Assembly (NCBI RefSeq): GCF_016598615.1
Contig: NZ_CP066831.1
Coordinates: forward strand, 4,216,001 to 4,280,000
Origin: Streptomyces liliifuscus
Lineage (GTDB): Bacteria > Actinomycetota > Actinomycetes > Streptomycetales > Streptomycetaceae
Length of the DNA stretch: 64,000 nucleotides
Direction of reading: 5' to 3'
Shown: positions 8,969 to 17,757 of the stretch, piece by piece
How the letters are laid out: every line of letters begins with the position of its first letter
How positions within the stretch are numbered: the stretch's first letter is position 1
The notes under the pieces: generated by a model
What the model was told of the DNA's origin: nothing
Seen by the model: only the letters and a program-made list of their open reading frames with translations
The model's database searches: none
Translations under genes and position numbers: made by a program

Positions 8969-8983
8969 CAGGTGCTACGGTTG

Positions 8984-9000
8984 ATGTCAGTCACTGACAT
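8984..9000. promoter_or_regulatory. TetR operator copy 2
   Basis: Perfect inverted repeat ATGTCAGT-C-ACTGACAT. It fills the spacer between a TTGATG -35 candidate (8981) and a CATACC -10 candidate (9004) of the SDR gene, so binding would block RNA polymerase. Confidence 0.75.
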
Positions 9001-9023
9001 CGGCATACCCGGAGGTTCTCCTC

Positions 9024-9959
9024 ATGCGTGTGTTCATCACCGGTGCGTCCGGCTGGATCGGTTCAGCCGTTGTTCCGGAGCTCATCGGCGCCGGCCACCA
9101 GGTCGTCGGACTCGCCCGCTCGGACGCCACGGCCGCCGCTCTCGCCGAGGCCGGCGCCGAGGTGCGCCGCGGCACGCTCGACGACCTCGACACCCTGCGC
9201 GACGCGGCTGCCGAGTCCGACGGCGTGATCCACCTCGCCTTCAAGCACGACATCGCGTTCAGCGGCGGCTTCGAGGACGCCGCCCACGCGGACCGGCGCG
9301 CCATCGACACGTTCGGTGAGGCGCTCGCCGGATCCGACCGCCCGTTCCTCATCGCGTCCGGGACGCTCGGGCTGGCGCCGGGGCAGATCGCCACCGAGCG
9401 GGACGGTCAGGCGTCCGCCCCGATACGCGGCCACTCGGCCGCCGGCCCGATCAGGCGGCTGGCCAACGCGCACGCCACGGTCGCCCTCGCGGACCGCGGC
9501 ATCCGCTCGTCCGTCGTCCGGCTTCCTCCGACCGTGCACGGCGACGGGGACCACGGATTCCTTGCCACGGTGGTGGCCGTCGCCCGCGAGAAGGGCGTCT
9601 CGGGCTACATCGGCGACGGCGCCAACCGCTGGCCCGCCGTGCACCGGTCAGACACCGCGCACCTCTTCCGCCTGGCGCTGGAGAGCGCTCCGGCCGGCTC
9701 CACGCTGCACGCGGTCGCGGACGAGGGCGTGCCCATACGTGCCGTCGCCGAGGTCATCGGGCGGCACCTCGGTCTGCCCTCGGCCTCGGTCTCCCCCGAC
9801 GACGCGGCCGGGCACTTCACCTGGCTGGCCGCCTTCCTCGGCATGGACAGCCCCGCCTCCAGCGCGTACACGCGCGAACTGCTGGGGTGGCAGCCGACCG
9901 GGCCCGGGCTCCTCGACGACCTCGACAAGGGCCACTACTTCGCCGCCCCGTCCGTCTGA
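9024..9959 (+). CDS. NAD(P)-dependent SDR / epimerase-type oxidoreductase
   Basis: A 311-residue extended-type short-chain dehydrogenase. The dinucleotide-binding motif GASGWIG is at residues 7-13 and a HLAF segment follows strand 4 (about 73). The usual catalytic Y-x3-K is not obvious, so it belongs with atypical SDRs, which often act as nucleotide-sugar epimerase-like or quinone/aldehyde reductases; substrate unknown. GGAGG ends 8 nt before ATG 9024. Its expression is probably controlled by the divergent TetR gene through the two operators, so it likely handles the compound that the TetR protein senses. Confidence 0.85.
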   Translation: MRVFITGASGWIGSAVVPELIGAGHQVVGLARSDATAAALAEAGAEVRRGTLDDLDTLRDAAAESDGVIHLAFKHDIAFSGGFEDAAHADRRAIDTFGEALAGSDRPFLIASGTLGLAPGQIATERDGQASAPIRGHSAAGPIRRLANAHATVALADRGIRSSVVRLPPTVHGDGDHGFLATVVAVAREKGVSGYIGDGANRWPAVHRSDTAHLFRLALESAPAGSTLHAVADEGVPIRAVAEVIGRHLGLPSASVSPDDAAGHFTWLAAFLGMDSPASSAYTRELLGWQPTGPGLLDDLDKGHYFAAPSV

Positions 9960-10111
9960 CCGCCCCGCCGTTTCTGGCCGACGGAACCGCCTGACCACCG
10001 GCACCCACCCGCCTGACCACCAGCATCGGCCGACCACCGACCCCGCCGGGGGCCTGTGCCGCACCCGATCCCCCGTACACGCCAAGGGAGTTGACGCCGT
10101 CGGACGATTTC

Positions 10112-10117
10112 TATACT
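10112..10117 (+). promoter_or_regulatory. -10 box of the flavin oxidoreductase gene (leaderless)
   Basis: TATACT at 10112 with TTGACG at 10091 (15-bp spacer, short) upstream. The expected start of transcription is at about 10124, exactly the ATG. The -35 box is itself the TTG that an ORF caller would take as an earlier start. Confidence 0.6.
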
Positions 10118-10123
10118 GGCCCA

Positions 10124-11113
10124 ATGATCACCGTTCCGCTCAGCGCGCTCGAAGTGGCCATGGTTCAGACGGGTACTCCGGCCGAGGACACGTTGCGAGA
10201 CACCACCGAGTTCGCCCGACGCGTCGAGGACCTCGGTTATCTACGGCTCTGGTACGCCGAGCATCACCATTCCCCGGCCATCGGAGCGTTCCCGCCCGTC
10301 GTGCTGACCGCCCACGCGGCCGCGTTGACGGCGTCCATCCGCCTCGGCTCCGGGGGCGTTCTCGCTCCGAACCACGCCCCGATCATGCTGGCGGAGCAGT
10401 TCGGCACGCTGGCCGCGCTGCACGGGGGCCGGATCGACCTGGGCATCGGCCGGGGCCCGGGTACGTTCGACGACGCCACGGCTCGGGCCCTGCGCCGCGG
10501 GGCCGGTCCGACGACGGACGACGAGTACCGCGACGACGTGTCGTCGACGCTGCGTCTCCTGGTGGACGAGGTCGGGCTGGACCCGCTTCCGGAACCATGG
10601 CTGCTGTCCTCCAGCACGGCCGGTGCCGCGCTCGCCGCGGAACTCGGACTGCCGATCGCATTCGCCCATCACATCCGTCCCGACAACACCCTGGCCGCGC
10701 TCGCCCACTACCGCGAGCGTTTCTCCCCGTCCCGCTGGTGCGCGAGCCCGCGCGTGCTGGTCTGCGTGGAAACGGTGTGCGCCGGGACGGACGAGGAGGC
10801 GGCCCGGCTCGTCGGCCCGATGGACGTCATCAAGGCCGGGCTCCTCAAGGGACAGGGCGGCATCCCCTTCCCCACGCCCGAAGAGGCAGCTGCCCACTCG
10901 TTCACCGCGGAAGAGACGCAGCTCCTGGCCGGCTTCCGCGCCCACCAGGCCCAAGGCTCACCCGAGACCGTCGCGAAGCAGCTGACGAACCTGGTGGACC
11001 TGACCGGCGCGGACGAACTCATGCTCGTAACGCCCGTCTACGCACTGGCCGACCGGCTGAGGTCGTACGAACTGGTCAAGCAGCACGTCATGATGCCGAC
11101 GCCGACAGCCTAA
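10124..11113 (+). CDS. LLM class (luciferase-like) flavin-dependent oxidoreductase
   Basis: A 329-residue luciferase-like TIM-barrel protein. Recognisable parts are VEDLGYLRLWYAEHHHSP near the N-terminus (the family's W-x-E-H-H segment), the RLGSGGVLAPNHAPIMLAEQFGTLAALHGGRIDLGIGRGPG stretch that shapes the flavin pocket, and PWLLSSSTAGAALAAELGLP. Such enzymes use FMNH2 or F420 from a partner reductase to oxidise or reduce small molecules; the substrate is not predictable here. The start at 10124 is preferred to the upstream TTG 10091 because TATACT and TTGACG lie between them. It converges on an FAD monooxygenase gene. Confidence 0.88.
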   Translation: MITVPLSALEVAMVQTGTPAEDTLRDTTEFARRVEDLGYLRLWYAEHHHSPAIGAFPPVVLTAHAAALTASIRLGSGGVLAPNHAPIMLAEQFGTLAALHGGRIDLGIGRGPGTFDDATARALRRGAGPTTDDEYRDDVSSTLRLLVDEVGLDPLPEPWLLSSSTAGAALAAELGLPIAFAHHIRPDNTLAALAHYRERFSPSRWCASPRVLVCVETVCAGTDEEAARLVGPMDVIKAGLLKGQGGIPFPTPEEAAAHSFTAEETQLLAGFRAHQAQGSPETVAKQLTNLVDLTGADELMLVTPVYALADRLRSYELVKQHVMMPTPTA

Positions 11114-11191
11114 GTCGGCGGCGGCACCGGTTCCTCAAGGCCCTGGGTCCTCAGGGACTTCGGTCGCCGAGGACTTCGGTCCTCAAGGACC

Positions 11192-12376
11192 TCACTCGTC
11201 CAAGACATCCACCGCCCACCCCGTCGCCTGAGGCAGGAACACATGCTCGGCCGCGTACGCCGCCATGCGGGCGTTCCTTGCCTGGGCCTCGGGGCCGTCC
11301 GGCAGGTGGAAGTCGTCGCCCGCCCGGGCGGAGTTGGCCTGCATGGTCGTGGCGGTGGCCAGGCGCCGGCGTACGTACCGGTCGAGCGCGTCGGGTACGT
11401 CGGAGGGGGTCGCACCCGTGAGGACGTCGCCGAGTACGGCCGCGTCCATGATGGCCTGTGCCGCGCCCTGGGCCTGGAACGGGACCATCGCGTGGGCGCT
11501 GTCGCCCAGCAGGGTCACCCGGCCGATGTTCCACCGCGCGAGCGGCACCCGCGTATGGATGCCGTAGCGGAACACCTGCCCCGCGCGTTCGAGGACGTCG
11601 ATCACGCGGGAGTCCCAGCCGTCGAACTCGCGCAGCTGTTCGCCCGGTTCCGCCCGAGCGGTCCACGACTCCGCCGCCGTCCCGCCCTCGCCCTCGGCCT
11701 CCGCCGTGACGACGGCCACGACGTTGAGCAGTTCCCCACGACGCACCCAGTAGTGGACGAAGTGCCGGCCCGGACCGAGCCAGATACCGAGGTCGGGGAG
11801 GTCCAGATGGGCCACCTCGTCGGCCGGGAGGAGCGCCCGGTAGGCGGCGGTCTTCGAGAAGACCGCCTCGTCCGCGCCGAAGAGCCACTGCCGGGCGGCC
11901 GACCGTATGCCGTCGGCGGCCACGACCAGGTCCGCGGTCAAGCGCTCGCCGCTCGCCGTCGTCACACAAGCGGAGTCGTCGTCCTGGTCGATGCCCACGA
12001 CGACGGTGTTCAGCCGCACCGACGAGGGCGGCACCGCGGCGGCCAGGGCCTGATGCAGATCGGCCCGGTGGAGCAGCAGATAGGGCGCCCCGAACGCGTC
12101 CTCTGCCTCACGCCCCAGCGCGTAACGGCAGATCTCGGCCCCGTCGGACCAGGTACGGAAGCTCACGTGGGAGGGGCGGGCGGCCTGTGCGGCGACCGCG
12201 TCGAGAAGGTCCAGCCGGCGCAGCAGGCGCGTGGCGTTGGGCGCGAGCTGGATCCCGGCACCGATCTCGGTGAACCGCGCCGCCTGCTCGACCAGCGTGA
12301 CCTCATGCCCGGCCCGGCGCAGGCTCAACGTCGCCGCCAGCCCCCCGATACCCGCTCCCACGACGACCGCTCGCAT
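11192..12376 (-). CDS. FAD-dependent aromatic-ring monooxygenase (salicylate hydroxylase type)
   Basis: A 394-residue group A flavin monooxygenase. The N-terminal Rossmann motif GAGIGGLAATLSLRRAGHEV binds FAD; a VVAADGIRSAAR segment holds the DG motif for NAD(P)H; GDSAHAMVPFQAQGAAQAIMDA is the second FAD motif. IGAGIQLAPNA and the overall length match 3-hydroxybenzoate/salicylate hydroxylase relatives, so hydroxylation of an aromatic acid is likely, with unknown substrate. ATG 12376 is chosen because GGGGG precedes it and the Rossmann strand starts at once. It stands alone, converging on the flavin oxidoreductase gene. Confidence 0.88.
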   Translation of the reverse strand: MRAVVVGAGIGGLAATLSLRRAGHEVTLVEQAARFTEIGAGIQLAPNATRLLRRLDLLDAVAAQAARPSHVSFRTWSDGAEICRYALGREAEDAFGAPYLLLHRADLHQALAAAVPPSSVRLNTVVVGIDQDDDSACVTTASGERLTADLVVAADGIRSAARQWLFGADEAVFSKTAAYRALLPADEVAHLDLPDLGIWLGPGRHFVHYWVRRGELLNVVAVVTAEAEGEGGTAAESWTARAEPGEQLREFDGWDSRVIDVLERAGQVFRYGIHTRVPLARWNIGRVTLLGDSAHAMVPFQAQGAAQAIMDAAVLGDVLTGATPSDVPDALDRYVRRRLATATTMQANSARAGDDFHLPDGPEAQARNARMAAYAAEHVFLPQATGWAVDVLDE

Positions 12377-12691
12377 GCCAGGCCCCCATGACGACCGCTC
12401 AACCCCCACGACCTCACATCGGCACGAACCCGCACCCAAGTACCGGCCATCGGTCCGCGCAGGCTATCGAAGACAACTCCCCGGTTGTACGGGGCATTTC
12501 GGCCCACGTTGTGCGCAACGACCCACGGCCGCCGAGCGCGACGGCCCGCGACCGCCGAGGGGGATGCGGGAGACGGAAAACGGAAGACGGGGTGCCGCGT
12601 ACGGGACATGGGGATATGGGGACACGGCAGAGTCGCGGGCACATCAGGAGACGGCCGAGGTGGCAGCTCCGGCCCCCTACACTCGTCGCCC
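12377..12691. other. 315-base divergent intergenic region
   Basis: Lies between the leftward monooxygenase and the rightward methyltransferase and must carry both promoters. A TACACT box for the methyltransferase is at 12678. A short inverted repeat CGTTG-tgcg-CAACG lies at about 12504-12520. No small gene is supported. Confidence 0.45.
12678..12683 (+). promoter_or_regulatory. -10 box of the methyltransferase gene (leaderless)
   Basis: TACACT is followed by 8 nt and GTG 12692, with no Shine-Dalgarno sequence; this decides the start against the upstream in-frame codon at 12485. Confidence 0.5.
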
Positions 12692-13216
12692 GTGACAGGC
12701 ACAGCGGTACCGGAGCGGATCAGGCGGGCGGTTGCCGCGCTGGATGTGCGGGCCGGCGACCGGCTGTTGGAGATCGGCTGTGGTGGCGGGGTCGCGGTCG
12801 GGCTGGTCTGTCCGCTGCTGACCACGGGCACGATCACGGCCGTCGACCGTTCCGCGACGGCCACGGCACGGGCCGTACGCCGCAACGCGGACTCGATCAG
12901 GGACGGTCGGGCCACGATCGCCACGGCCGCCTTCGCCGAGCCCGGCCTGACGACCGCGGGCCTCGCCGACCGGCGCTTCGACAAGATCTTCGCGATCAAC
13001 GTCAACCTGTTCTGGACCGGGCCCGCCCAGGCCGAACTGGCCCTCGCCACACGCCTCTTGGCCTCGGGCGGCGCTCTGTACGCGTTCTACGAGCCGCCGG
13101 GCGAGCGACTGGACGAACTCGCCGCGAAGGTCACCGGCACGTTCGAAGCGGGCGGCTTCGCCACGCAGGTGCTGCGCCTGTCGGCACCGGTCGTGGGCAT
13201 CGTGGGCCGCCCCTGA
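12692..13216 (+). CDS. Class I SAM-dependent methyltransferase, short form
   Basis: The 174-residue product is a Rossmann methyltransferase. Motif I is LLEIGCGGGVAVGLV (about residues 22-36), followed by ITAVDRSATA for the ribose-binding acidic residue and FDKIFAINVNLFW as the post-motif. It lacks the long C-terminal extension of many methyltransferases. No substrate-specific motif is visible. Starting at GTG 12692 gives the usual short N-terminus before motif I; the longer frame from 12485 adds residues of non-coding character. Confidence 0.8.
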   Translation: MTGTAVPERIRRAVAALDVRAGDRLLEIGCGGGVAVGLVCPLLTTGTITAVDRSATATARAVRRNADSIRDGRATIATAAFAEPGLTTAGLADRRFDKIFAINVNLFWTGPAQAELALATRLLASGGALYAFYEPPGERLDELAAKVTGTFEAGGFATQVLRLSAPVVGIVGRP

Positions 13217-13418
13217 GCGGCCCGCCCACCGGACCACGGCCCCGCCACGCCCTGCCCTGCCACGCCACAGACTCGGCACAAACGCGGCACAGACACGGCC
13301 CAACACGCTCACTCGGCACACCTCCCCGCGCCCCGCCAACTACGCTGCTCCTCGATTCAACTACCAGGCCGCGACGTGTTGTTGGAGCGGTGGTGCCGAT
13401 CCTCGGGGTGCAGCTTTC

Positions 13419-15083
13419 ATGAAGAACCTTCAGCCTTCGGATCCGTCGTCCATCGGCGGATATCCGTTGTTGAGCCGGCTCGGGGCGGGAGGCATGGGGC
13501 AGGTGTTCCTGTCCCGTACGCCGTCCGGGCGGCTGCTGGCGTTGAAGACGATCCGTGAGGATCTCAGCAGTGATCCGGGGTTCGAGGAGCGGTTCGCGCG
13601 CGAGATACGCAACAGCGACCGGGTGCGCTCGCCGTGGACCGTGACCGTCGTGGACTACAGCCCGCCGGGCCAGCGTCCGCAGTGGCTGGCCACCGAGTAC
13701 GTACCGGCGCCGTCGCTCGACGAATGGGTCTCGCGGCACGGCCCGCTGCCGGAGGCCGCGGTCCTCTCGCTCGCCGCCGAACTGTGCGGCGCCCTGCAGT
13801 CGGTGCACCAGGCCGACCTCACGCACCGCGATGTGAAGCCGGGCAACGTCCTGCTGGCGCGCGACCGCCCGCGGCTGATCGACTTCGGCATCGCGCGGGC
13901 CGCCGACGACCCCCGGCACACCCAGGTCGGCGGAGTGCTCGGTTCGCCCGGCTTCCTCGCACCGGACCAGGCCGTCGGTGGTGTGCCGGCCGAACCCGCC
14001 GACGTGTTCTCGCTGGCCGCGGTCCTGGTGTACGCCGCCACCGGGCACGGCCCGTTCACGCGCCCGCAGGAGAACAACGTGGCCATGGCCGCCCTGGTCT
14101 ACCGGGCCGTCCACGAGGCGCCCGACCTCCAGGGCGTTCCGCCGACCCTGGTCCCCGTACTCGCCTCATGTCTGGCCAAGGCCCCGGCCGACCGCCCCAC
14201 CGCGGCCGAGCTGGGCAAACGCCTGGAGGAGATCGGCGCCCGCACCGGCAATTGGCCGGACGTCCGCCCTCCCGCCCTCGCCACGGAACTGACGGCACAC
14301 GAGCAGCCGACTCACACCCTCGTCGACCCGAGGCCCGACCTCCCGCCCGACCTTCAGACCGGACTCCAGCCCGACCTCCAGCCCGACCTTCGACCCGGCT
14401 CACAGCCCCACCCGCAGCAGCACCACCACCCTCAGTACAACCAGCACCACCAGCAGACCCAGCCCCTCACGGCTCCCGGCCACGGCCCCGGCCCCGGGCA
14501 CCCGGCCGCCGGGCAGACCCAGGACAGCACCCTCCTGGCCGTCCCCGGCACGCCCGAAAGACGCCGGCGCCCCCGCTGGCTGATCGTCGCCGTCACCGCG
14601 GCGGCCGCCGTCGCCGTGGCCGCCGTCTCGGTCGCCGCGTACGCAGGCATGCGAGGCTCCGGTTCCGGTTCCTCGGACGACTCCTCCGACGCCTCGAAGA
14701 CACGCCCCTCGGCGTCGGCCGAGGCCACGAAGCCGACGACCCCGGCGACCCCGGTACGCAGGATCCTCCAGGCCGTGTACGACCTGGGCGTCGGAGAGTC
14801 CGTACGGACCGCCAAGACGAAACTGATCATGCAGCGGGACGGCAACCTCGTCATCACCGACAAGCAGGACCGCCCCCTCTGGGCCGCCATGACGTCCGGC
14901 ACCGGCAACACCGCCCGCTTCCAGGACGACGGCAACCTGGTCGTCCACAACAGCGCAGGGCGGCCCGTGTGGGCCTCGCAGACGTTCGGCCACCCGGGAG
15001 CGGTCCTGGTCCTCCAGGCCGACGGCAACGTCGTGATCAAGGCCGGTGACGCGGTGCTGTGGGCGGCGAAGACCGTCCACTGA
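13419..15083 (+). CDS. Membrane Ser/Thr protein kinase with extracellular bulb-type lectin domain
   Basis: A 554-residue PknB-type kinase. Residues 15-275 hold the catalytic domain: glycine loop LGAGGMGQV (21-29), Lys43, HRDVKPGN (Asp138) and DFG (155-157), so it should be active. A Pro/Gln/His-rich juxtamembrane linker (300-350) precedes one transmembrane helix at 387-409. The outside part (about 450-554) is a bulb-type mannose-binding lectin domain with three strands of the QxDxN type: MQRDGNLVI, FQDDGNLVV and LQADGNVVI. The kinase would thus sense a glycan, perhaps cell wall or host/plant mannose polymers, instead of the PASTA ligand of PknB. It is not in an obvious operon; targets are unknown. 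Confidence 0.93.
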   Translation: MKNLQPSDPSSIGGYPLLSRLGAGGMGQVFLSRTPSGRLLALKTIREDLSSDPGFEERFAREIRNSDRVRSPWTVTVVDYSPPGQRPQWLATEYVPAPSLDEWVSRHGPLPEAAVLSLAAELCGALQSVHQADLTHRDVKPGNVLLARDRPRLIDFGIARAADDPRHTQVGGVLGSPGFLAPDQAVGGVPAEPADVFSLAAVLVYAATGHGPFTRPQENNVAMAALVYRAVHEAPDLQGVPPTLVPVLASCLAKAPADRPTAAELGKRLEEIGARTGNWPDVRPPALATELTAHEQPTHTLVDPRPDLPPDLQTGLQPDLQPDLRPGSQPHPQQHHHPQYNQHHQQTQPLTAPGHGPGPGHPAAGQTQDSTLLAVPGTPERRRRPRWLIVAVTAAAAVAVAAVSVAAYAGMRGSGSGSSDDSSDASKTRPSASAEATKPTTPATPVRRILQAVYDLGVGESVRTAKTKLIMQRDGNLVITDKQDRPLWAAMTSGTGNTARFQDDGNLVVHNSAGRPVWASQTFGHPGAVLVLQADGNVVIKAGDAVLWAAKTVH

Positions 15084-15112
15084 CCGCCCGGCCCGGCCGC
15101 CGCCGATGTCGC

Positions 15113-15502
15113 CTACCCCTGACTCCCACTCCCGTAGGGCCGCGTAAGAATCTCCAGGTTGTGGCCGTTCGGGTCGTCGAAGTACGTGCCGCGGCCACCG
15201 TCGTTCGTGTTGATCTCGTCGACGTGGTGGTGGAAGGGGTCCGCCCAGTAGGTCAGACCCGCGTCCCTGATGCGGGCGAAGATCGTGTCGAAGTCGTCCT
15301 CCGAGACCAGGAACGCGTAGTGCTGGGGCGGGATGGGCCCGCTCACGTCCATGTAGTCGAGGGTCACGCCGTTGGGGATGTGGACCGGGACGAACGGGCC
15401 GTACTGCGGACTCACCGCCAGGCCCAGGATGTCTGCGAGGAACCGGGCCGAGGTCTTCTTGTCATGGGCGGCGACGATCGTGTGGTTCAGCTCGACGGTC
15501 AT
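15113..15502 (-). CDS. VOC superfamily (glyoxalase-like) protein
   Basis: A 129-residue vicinal-oxygen-chelate protein made of two beta-alpha-beta3 halves. Possible metal ligands are His8 (LNHTIV), a glutamate near the end (HNLEIL) and His in the centre (QHYAFLV). The DPNGHNLEI segment is the usual second-half signature. These small proteins act as dioxygenases, isomerases or resistance factors, and the sequence does not decide which. AAGGAGGT precedes the ATG. It is divergent from the siderophore operon. Confidence 0.88.
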   Translation of the reverse strand: MTVELNHTIVAAHDKKTSARFLADILGLAVSPQYGPFVPVHIPNGVTLDYMDVSGPIPPQHYAFLVSEDDFDTIFARIRDAGLTYWADPFHHHVDEINTNDGGRGTYFDDPNGHNLEILTRPYGSGSQG

Positions 15503-15643
15503 CGTGCGTACCTCCTTGGCGCGTTGCTCGCCATCGGCGACCTTTTCCTACCTGTTTCACATATCTCTTCCAGGTACCTCTTCCACGCTAGGTGCCCGTG
15601 TGACGGGTGCGCAGCCCCGGAAGTGGCCACTCCGGAAAGCGAG

Positions 15644-15664
15644 ATAAGGTAAGCCTTGCCTTAT
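15644..15664. promoter_or_regulatory. Iron box (DmdR1/IdeR-type operator)
   Basis: A 21-bp near-palindrome with half-sites ATAAGGTAAG and CTTGCCTTAT, close to the TTAGGTTAGGCTAACCTAA consensus for DtxR-family iron repressors. It lies 23 bp upstream of the siderophore-binding protein gene, so the operon should be repressed when iron is plentiful. Confidence 0.8.
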
Positions 15665-15687
15665 AGATCGAAAAATCGGAGTGAGTC

Positions 15688-16740
15688 GTGCGCACATCGG
15701 GGTTGAGAGCCGTCCTGGCCATGTCCGTGGTCGGCGGACTGATGGCCGGATGCGCGTCGTCGGAGAGCGGCGGGAGCAGCGAGAGCGGCGGCGGCAAGAG
15801 CGACCGCAACCTCGTCGCCGGCGCCTCCGCGGGCCCCTCCGCCGCCCCCAGCGCCCTCGCCGACGGCATGGGTACGAAGGCGGCCGACGGCGAATTCCCC
15901 CGTACTGTCAGCCACTTCAAGGGCAGGACGGAGATCGCGGCGGCGCCGAAGCGAATAGCCGTACTCAGCACCGGGCAGCTCGACGACCTGCTCACCCTGG
16001 GAGTCGTACCGGCCGCCACCACCCGCGCCGACAACGCCGGACTCGTACCCGGCTACCTCGCCGACGCATTCCCCCAGTACAAGAAGCAGCTCGCGAAGAT
16101 GACCGACGCGGGGACCCGGGCCGCGCCCAACCTCGAAACGCTGGCCACCGCCAAGCCCGACCTCATCCTCGCCAACGACTCGCTCGGCGACCTCTACCCC
16201 AAGCTGTCGAAGATCGCCCCGACCGTCATCACCGCGGGCAACGGCATCAACTGGAAGCGGGACCTGCTGCTCGTCGGCGACGCCGTCGGCAAGGGAGGGC
16301 AGGCGCGGAAGCTCCTCGACGAGCACGCGGACGAGGCCGCCGCCGCGGGCACGAAGGTCGACGGGAAGAACACGGCCGTCTCCATGCTGCGGTTCACGCC
16401 CGACCGGACCCGGATGTTCGGCGTCTCCTCCTTCACCGGTTCGATCGCCGTCGACATGGGGCTCGGACGGCCCAAGTCCCAGCAGTTCAACGCCATTTCG
16501 GAGGACATCGGCGCCGAGAGCATCGACACCGCGGACGGCGACTGGATCTTCTACTCCGTGCAGGGCGCGCAGGACAAGACCGACGCCGGCAGCGTTCTCG
16601 CCGGGCCGCTCTGGAAGTCGATGAAGGCCGTCGAGGCCGGGCACGCCGTCAAGGTCGACGACGACCCCTGGTACCTCAACGCGGGCCCCACCGCGGCCGA
16701 CCTGGTCGTGAAGCAGCTCACCGAGTCACTCGGCAAGTAG
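15688..16740 (+). CDS. Iron-siderophore ABC transporter substrate-binding lipoprotein
   Basis: A 350-residue FepB/FhuD-type class III binding protein. The signal sequence ends in a lipobox (GLMAGC, Cys about 20) and a Ser/Gly-rich linker leads to the binding domain, with segments KRIAVLSTGQLDDLLTLGVVPAATT, PNLETLATAKPDLILANDS and the C-terminal PWYLNAGPTAADLVVKQL. It captures ferric siderophore outside the membrane and hands it to the two FecCD permeases encoded next. GTG 15688 follows GGAG at 9-10 nt. The iron box upstream indicates DmdR1 control. Confidence 0.9.
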   Translation: MRTSGLRAVLAMSVVGGLMAGCASSESGGSSESGGGKSDRNLVAGASAGPSAAPSALADGMGTKAADGEFPRTVSHFKGRTEIAAAPKRIAVLSTGQLDDLLTLGVVPAATTRADNAGLVPGYLADAFPQYKKQLAKMTDAGTRAAPNLETLATAKPDLILANDSLGDLYPKLSKIAPTVITAGNGINWKRDLLLVGDAVGKGGQARKLLDEHADEAAAAGTKVDGKNTAVSMLRFTPDRTRMFGVSSFTGSIAVDMGLGRPKSQQFNAISEDIGAESIDTADGDWIFYSVQGAQDKTDAGSVLAGPLWKSMKAVEAGHAVKVDDDPWYLNAGPTAADLVVKQLTESLGK

Positions 16741-16752
16741 ATTCGCGAGCAC

Positions 16753-17757
16753 GTGACCACGCGCACCGCGACCGTACGCACCTCCTGGCTGGTGGTCGCC
16801 CTTCTCCTCACGCTCGTCGCGGTGGCCCTGAGCCTTGCCGTCGGCACCCGGCAGGTGCCGCTGTCCGCCGTGCTCGACGCGCTGGTGCACGGCGGCGGTT
16901 CACGGGACGCGCTGGTCGTACGGTCGCTGCGGCTGCCCCGCACCGCCGTCGGGCTCACCGCGGGGGCCGCGCTCGGGGTCGCGGGGGCGGCGTTGCAGGC
17001 CGTCACCCGCAATCCGCTGGCCGATCCGGGGATCCTCGGACTGAGCCAGGGTGCCGCGGCCGGAGTGGTGTTCGCGATCACGGGCGGACTGGCGAACGGC
17101 TTCGGCGGCTACGTCTGGTTCGCCTTCGTGGGCGCGGTCGTCGCCGCCTGTCTGGTGTACGCCGTCGCCTCGCGCGGCCGGGGCGGCGCCTCGCCGGTCA
17201 AGCTCGCGCTCGCCGGGACCGCGCTGTCCGCGATGGTCGGCGGCGCCACCACCGTGGTCCTGACGTCGAGTTCGGCGACGCTGGACCAGTTCAGGTTCTG
17301 GCAGGTGGGCGCGCTCAGCGGACGCGACGCGGGGACGGTCGGGCAGATGCTGCCCTTCCTCGTCGCGGGCGCGCTGCTGGTGCTCGGCTGCGCCCGCGGC
17401 CTGGACGCACTCGCCCTCGGCGACGACACCGCGCGCGCACTGGGCCACAAGGTCCGGCGCGTACGGGTCTGCGCGGCACTCGGCGCGACCGTCCTGACCG
17501 CCGCTGCGGTGGCCGCCGCCGGGCCGATCGCCTTCATCGGCCTCGCCGTACCGCACCTGGCCCGTCGCCTCGTCGCGGGCGGCCACCGCTGGACCCTGCC
17601 CCTCTCCGCCCTGCTCGGCGCGGCCCTGCTGCTCGCGGCGGACGTCGCGGGACGGGTGGTCCGCGCGCCCGCGGAGGTACCGGCCGGGGTCATGACGGCA
17701 CTCGTGGGCGTACCGGTCCTGGTCGTTCTCGTACGCCGGAAGGGAGCGGCTTCATGA
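16753..17757 (+). CDS. FecCD family siderophore ABC transporter permease
   Basis: A 334-residue BtuC/FecCD permease with about nine to ten membrane helices. Family marks are LRLPRTAVGLTAGAALGVAGAALQAVTRNPLADPGILG near the N-terminus (R-x-PR and the NPLA-P-LG motif) and GPIAFIGLAVPHLARRL near the C-terminus, the loop contacting the ATPase. It pairs with the next gene product as a heterodimeric pore. GTG 16753 begins 12 bp after the binding-protein stop; the stop overlaps the next ATG by four bases. Confidence 0.92.
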   Translation: MTTRTATVRTSWLVVALLLTLVAVALSLAVGTRQVPLSAVLDALVHGGGSRDALVVRSLRLPRTAVGLTAGAALGVAGAALQAVTRNPLADPGILGLSQGAAAGVVFAITGGLANGFGGYVWFAFVGAVVAACLVYAVASRGRGGASPVKLALAGTALSAMVGGATTVVLTSSSATLDQFRFWQVGALSGRDAGTVGQMLPFLVAGALLVLGCARGLDALALGDDTARALGHKVRRVRVCAALGATVLTAAAVAAAGPIAFIGLAVPHLARRLVAGGHRWTLPLSALLGAALLLAADVAGRVVRAPAEVPAGVMTALVGVPVLVVLVRRKGAAS

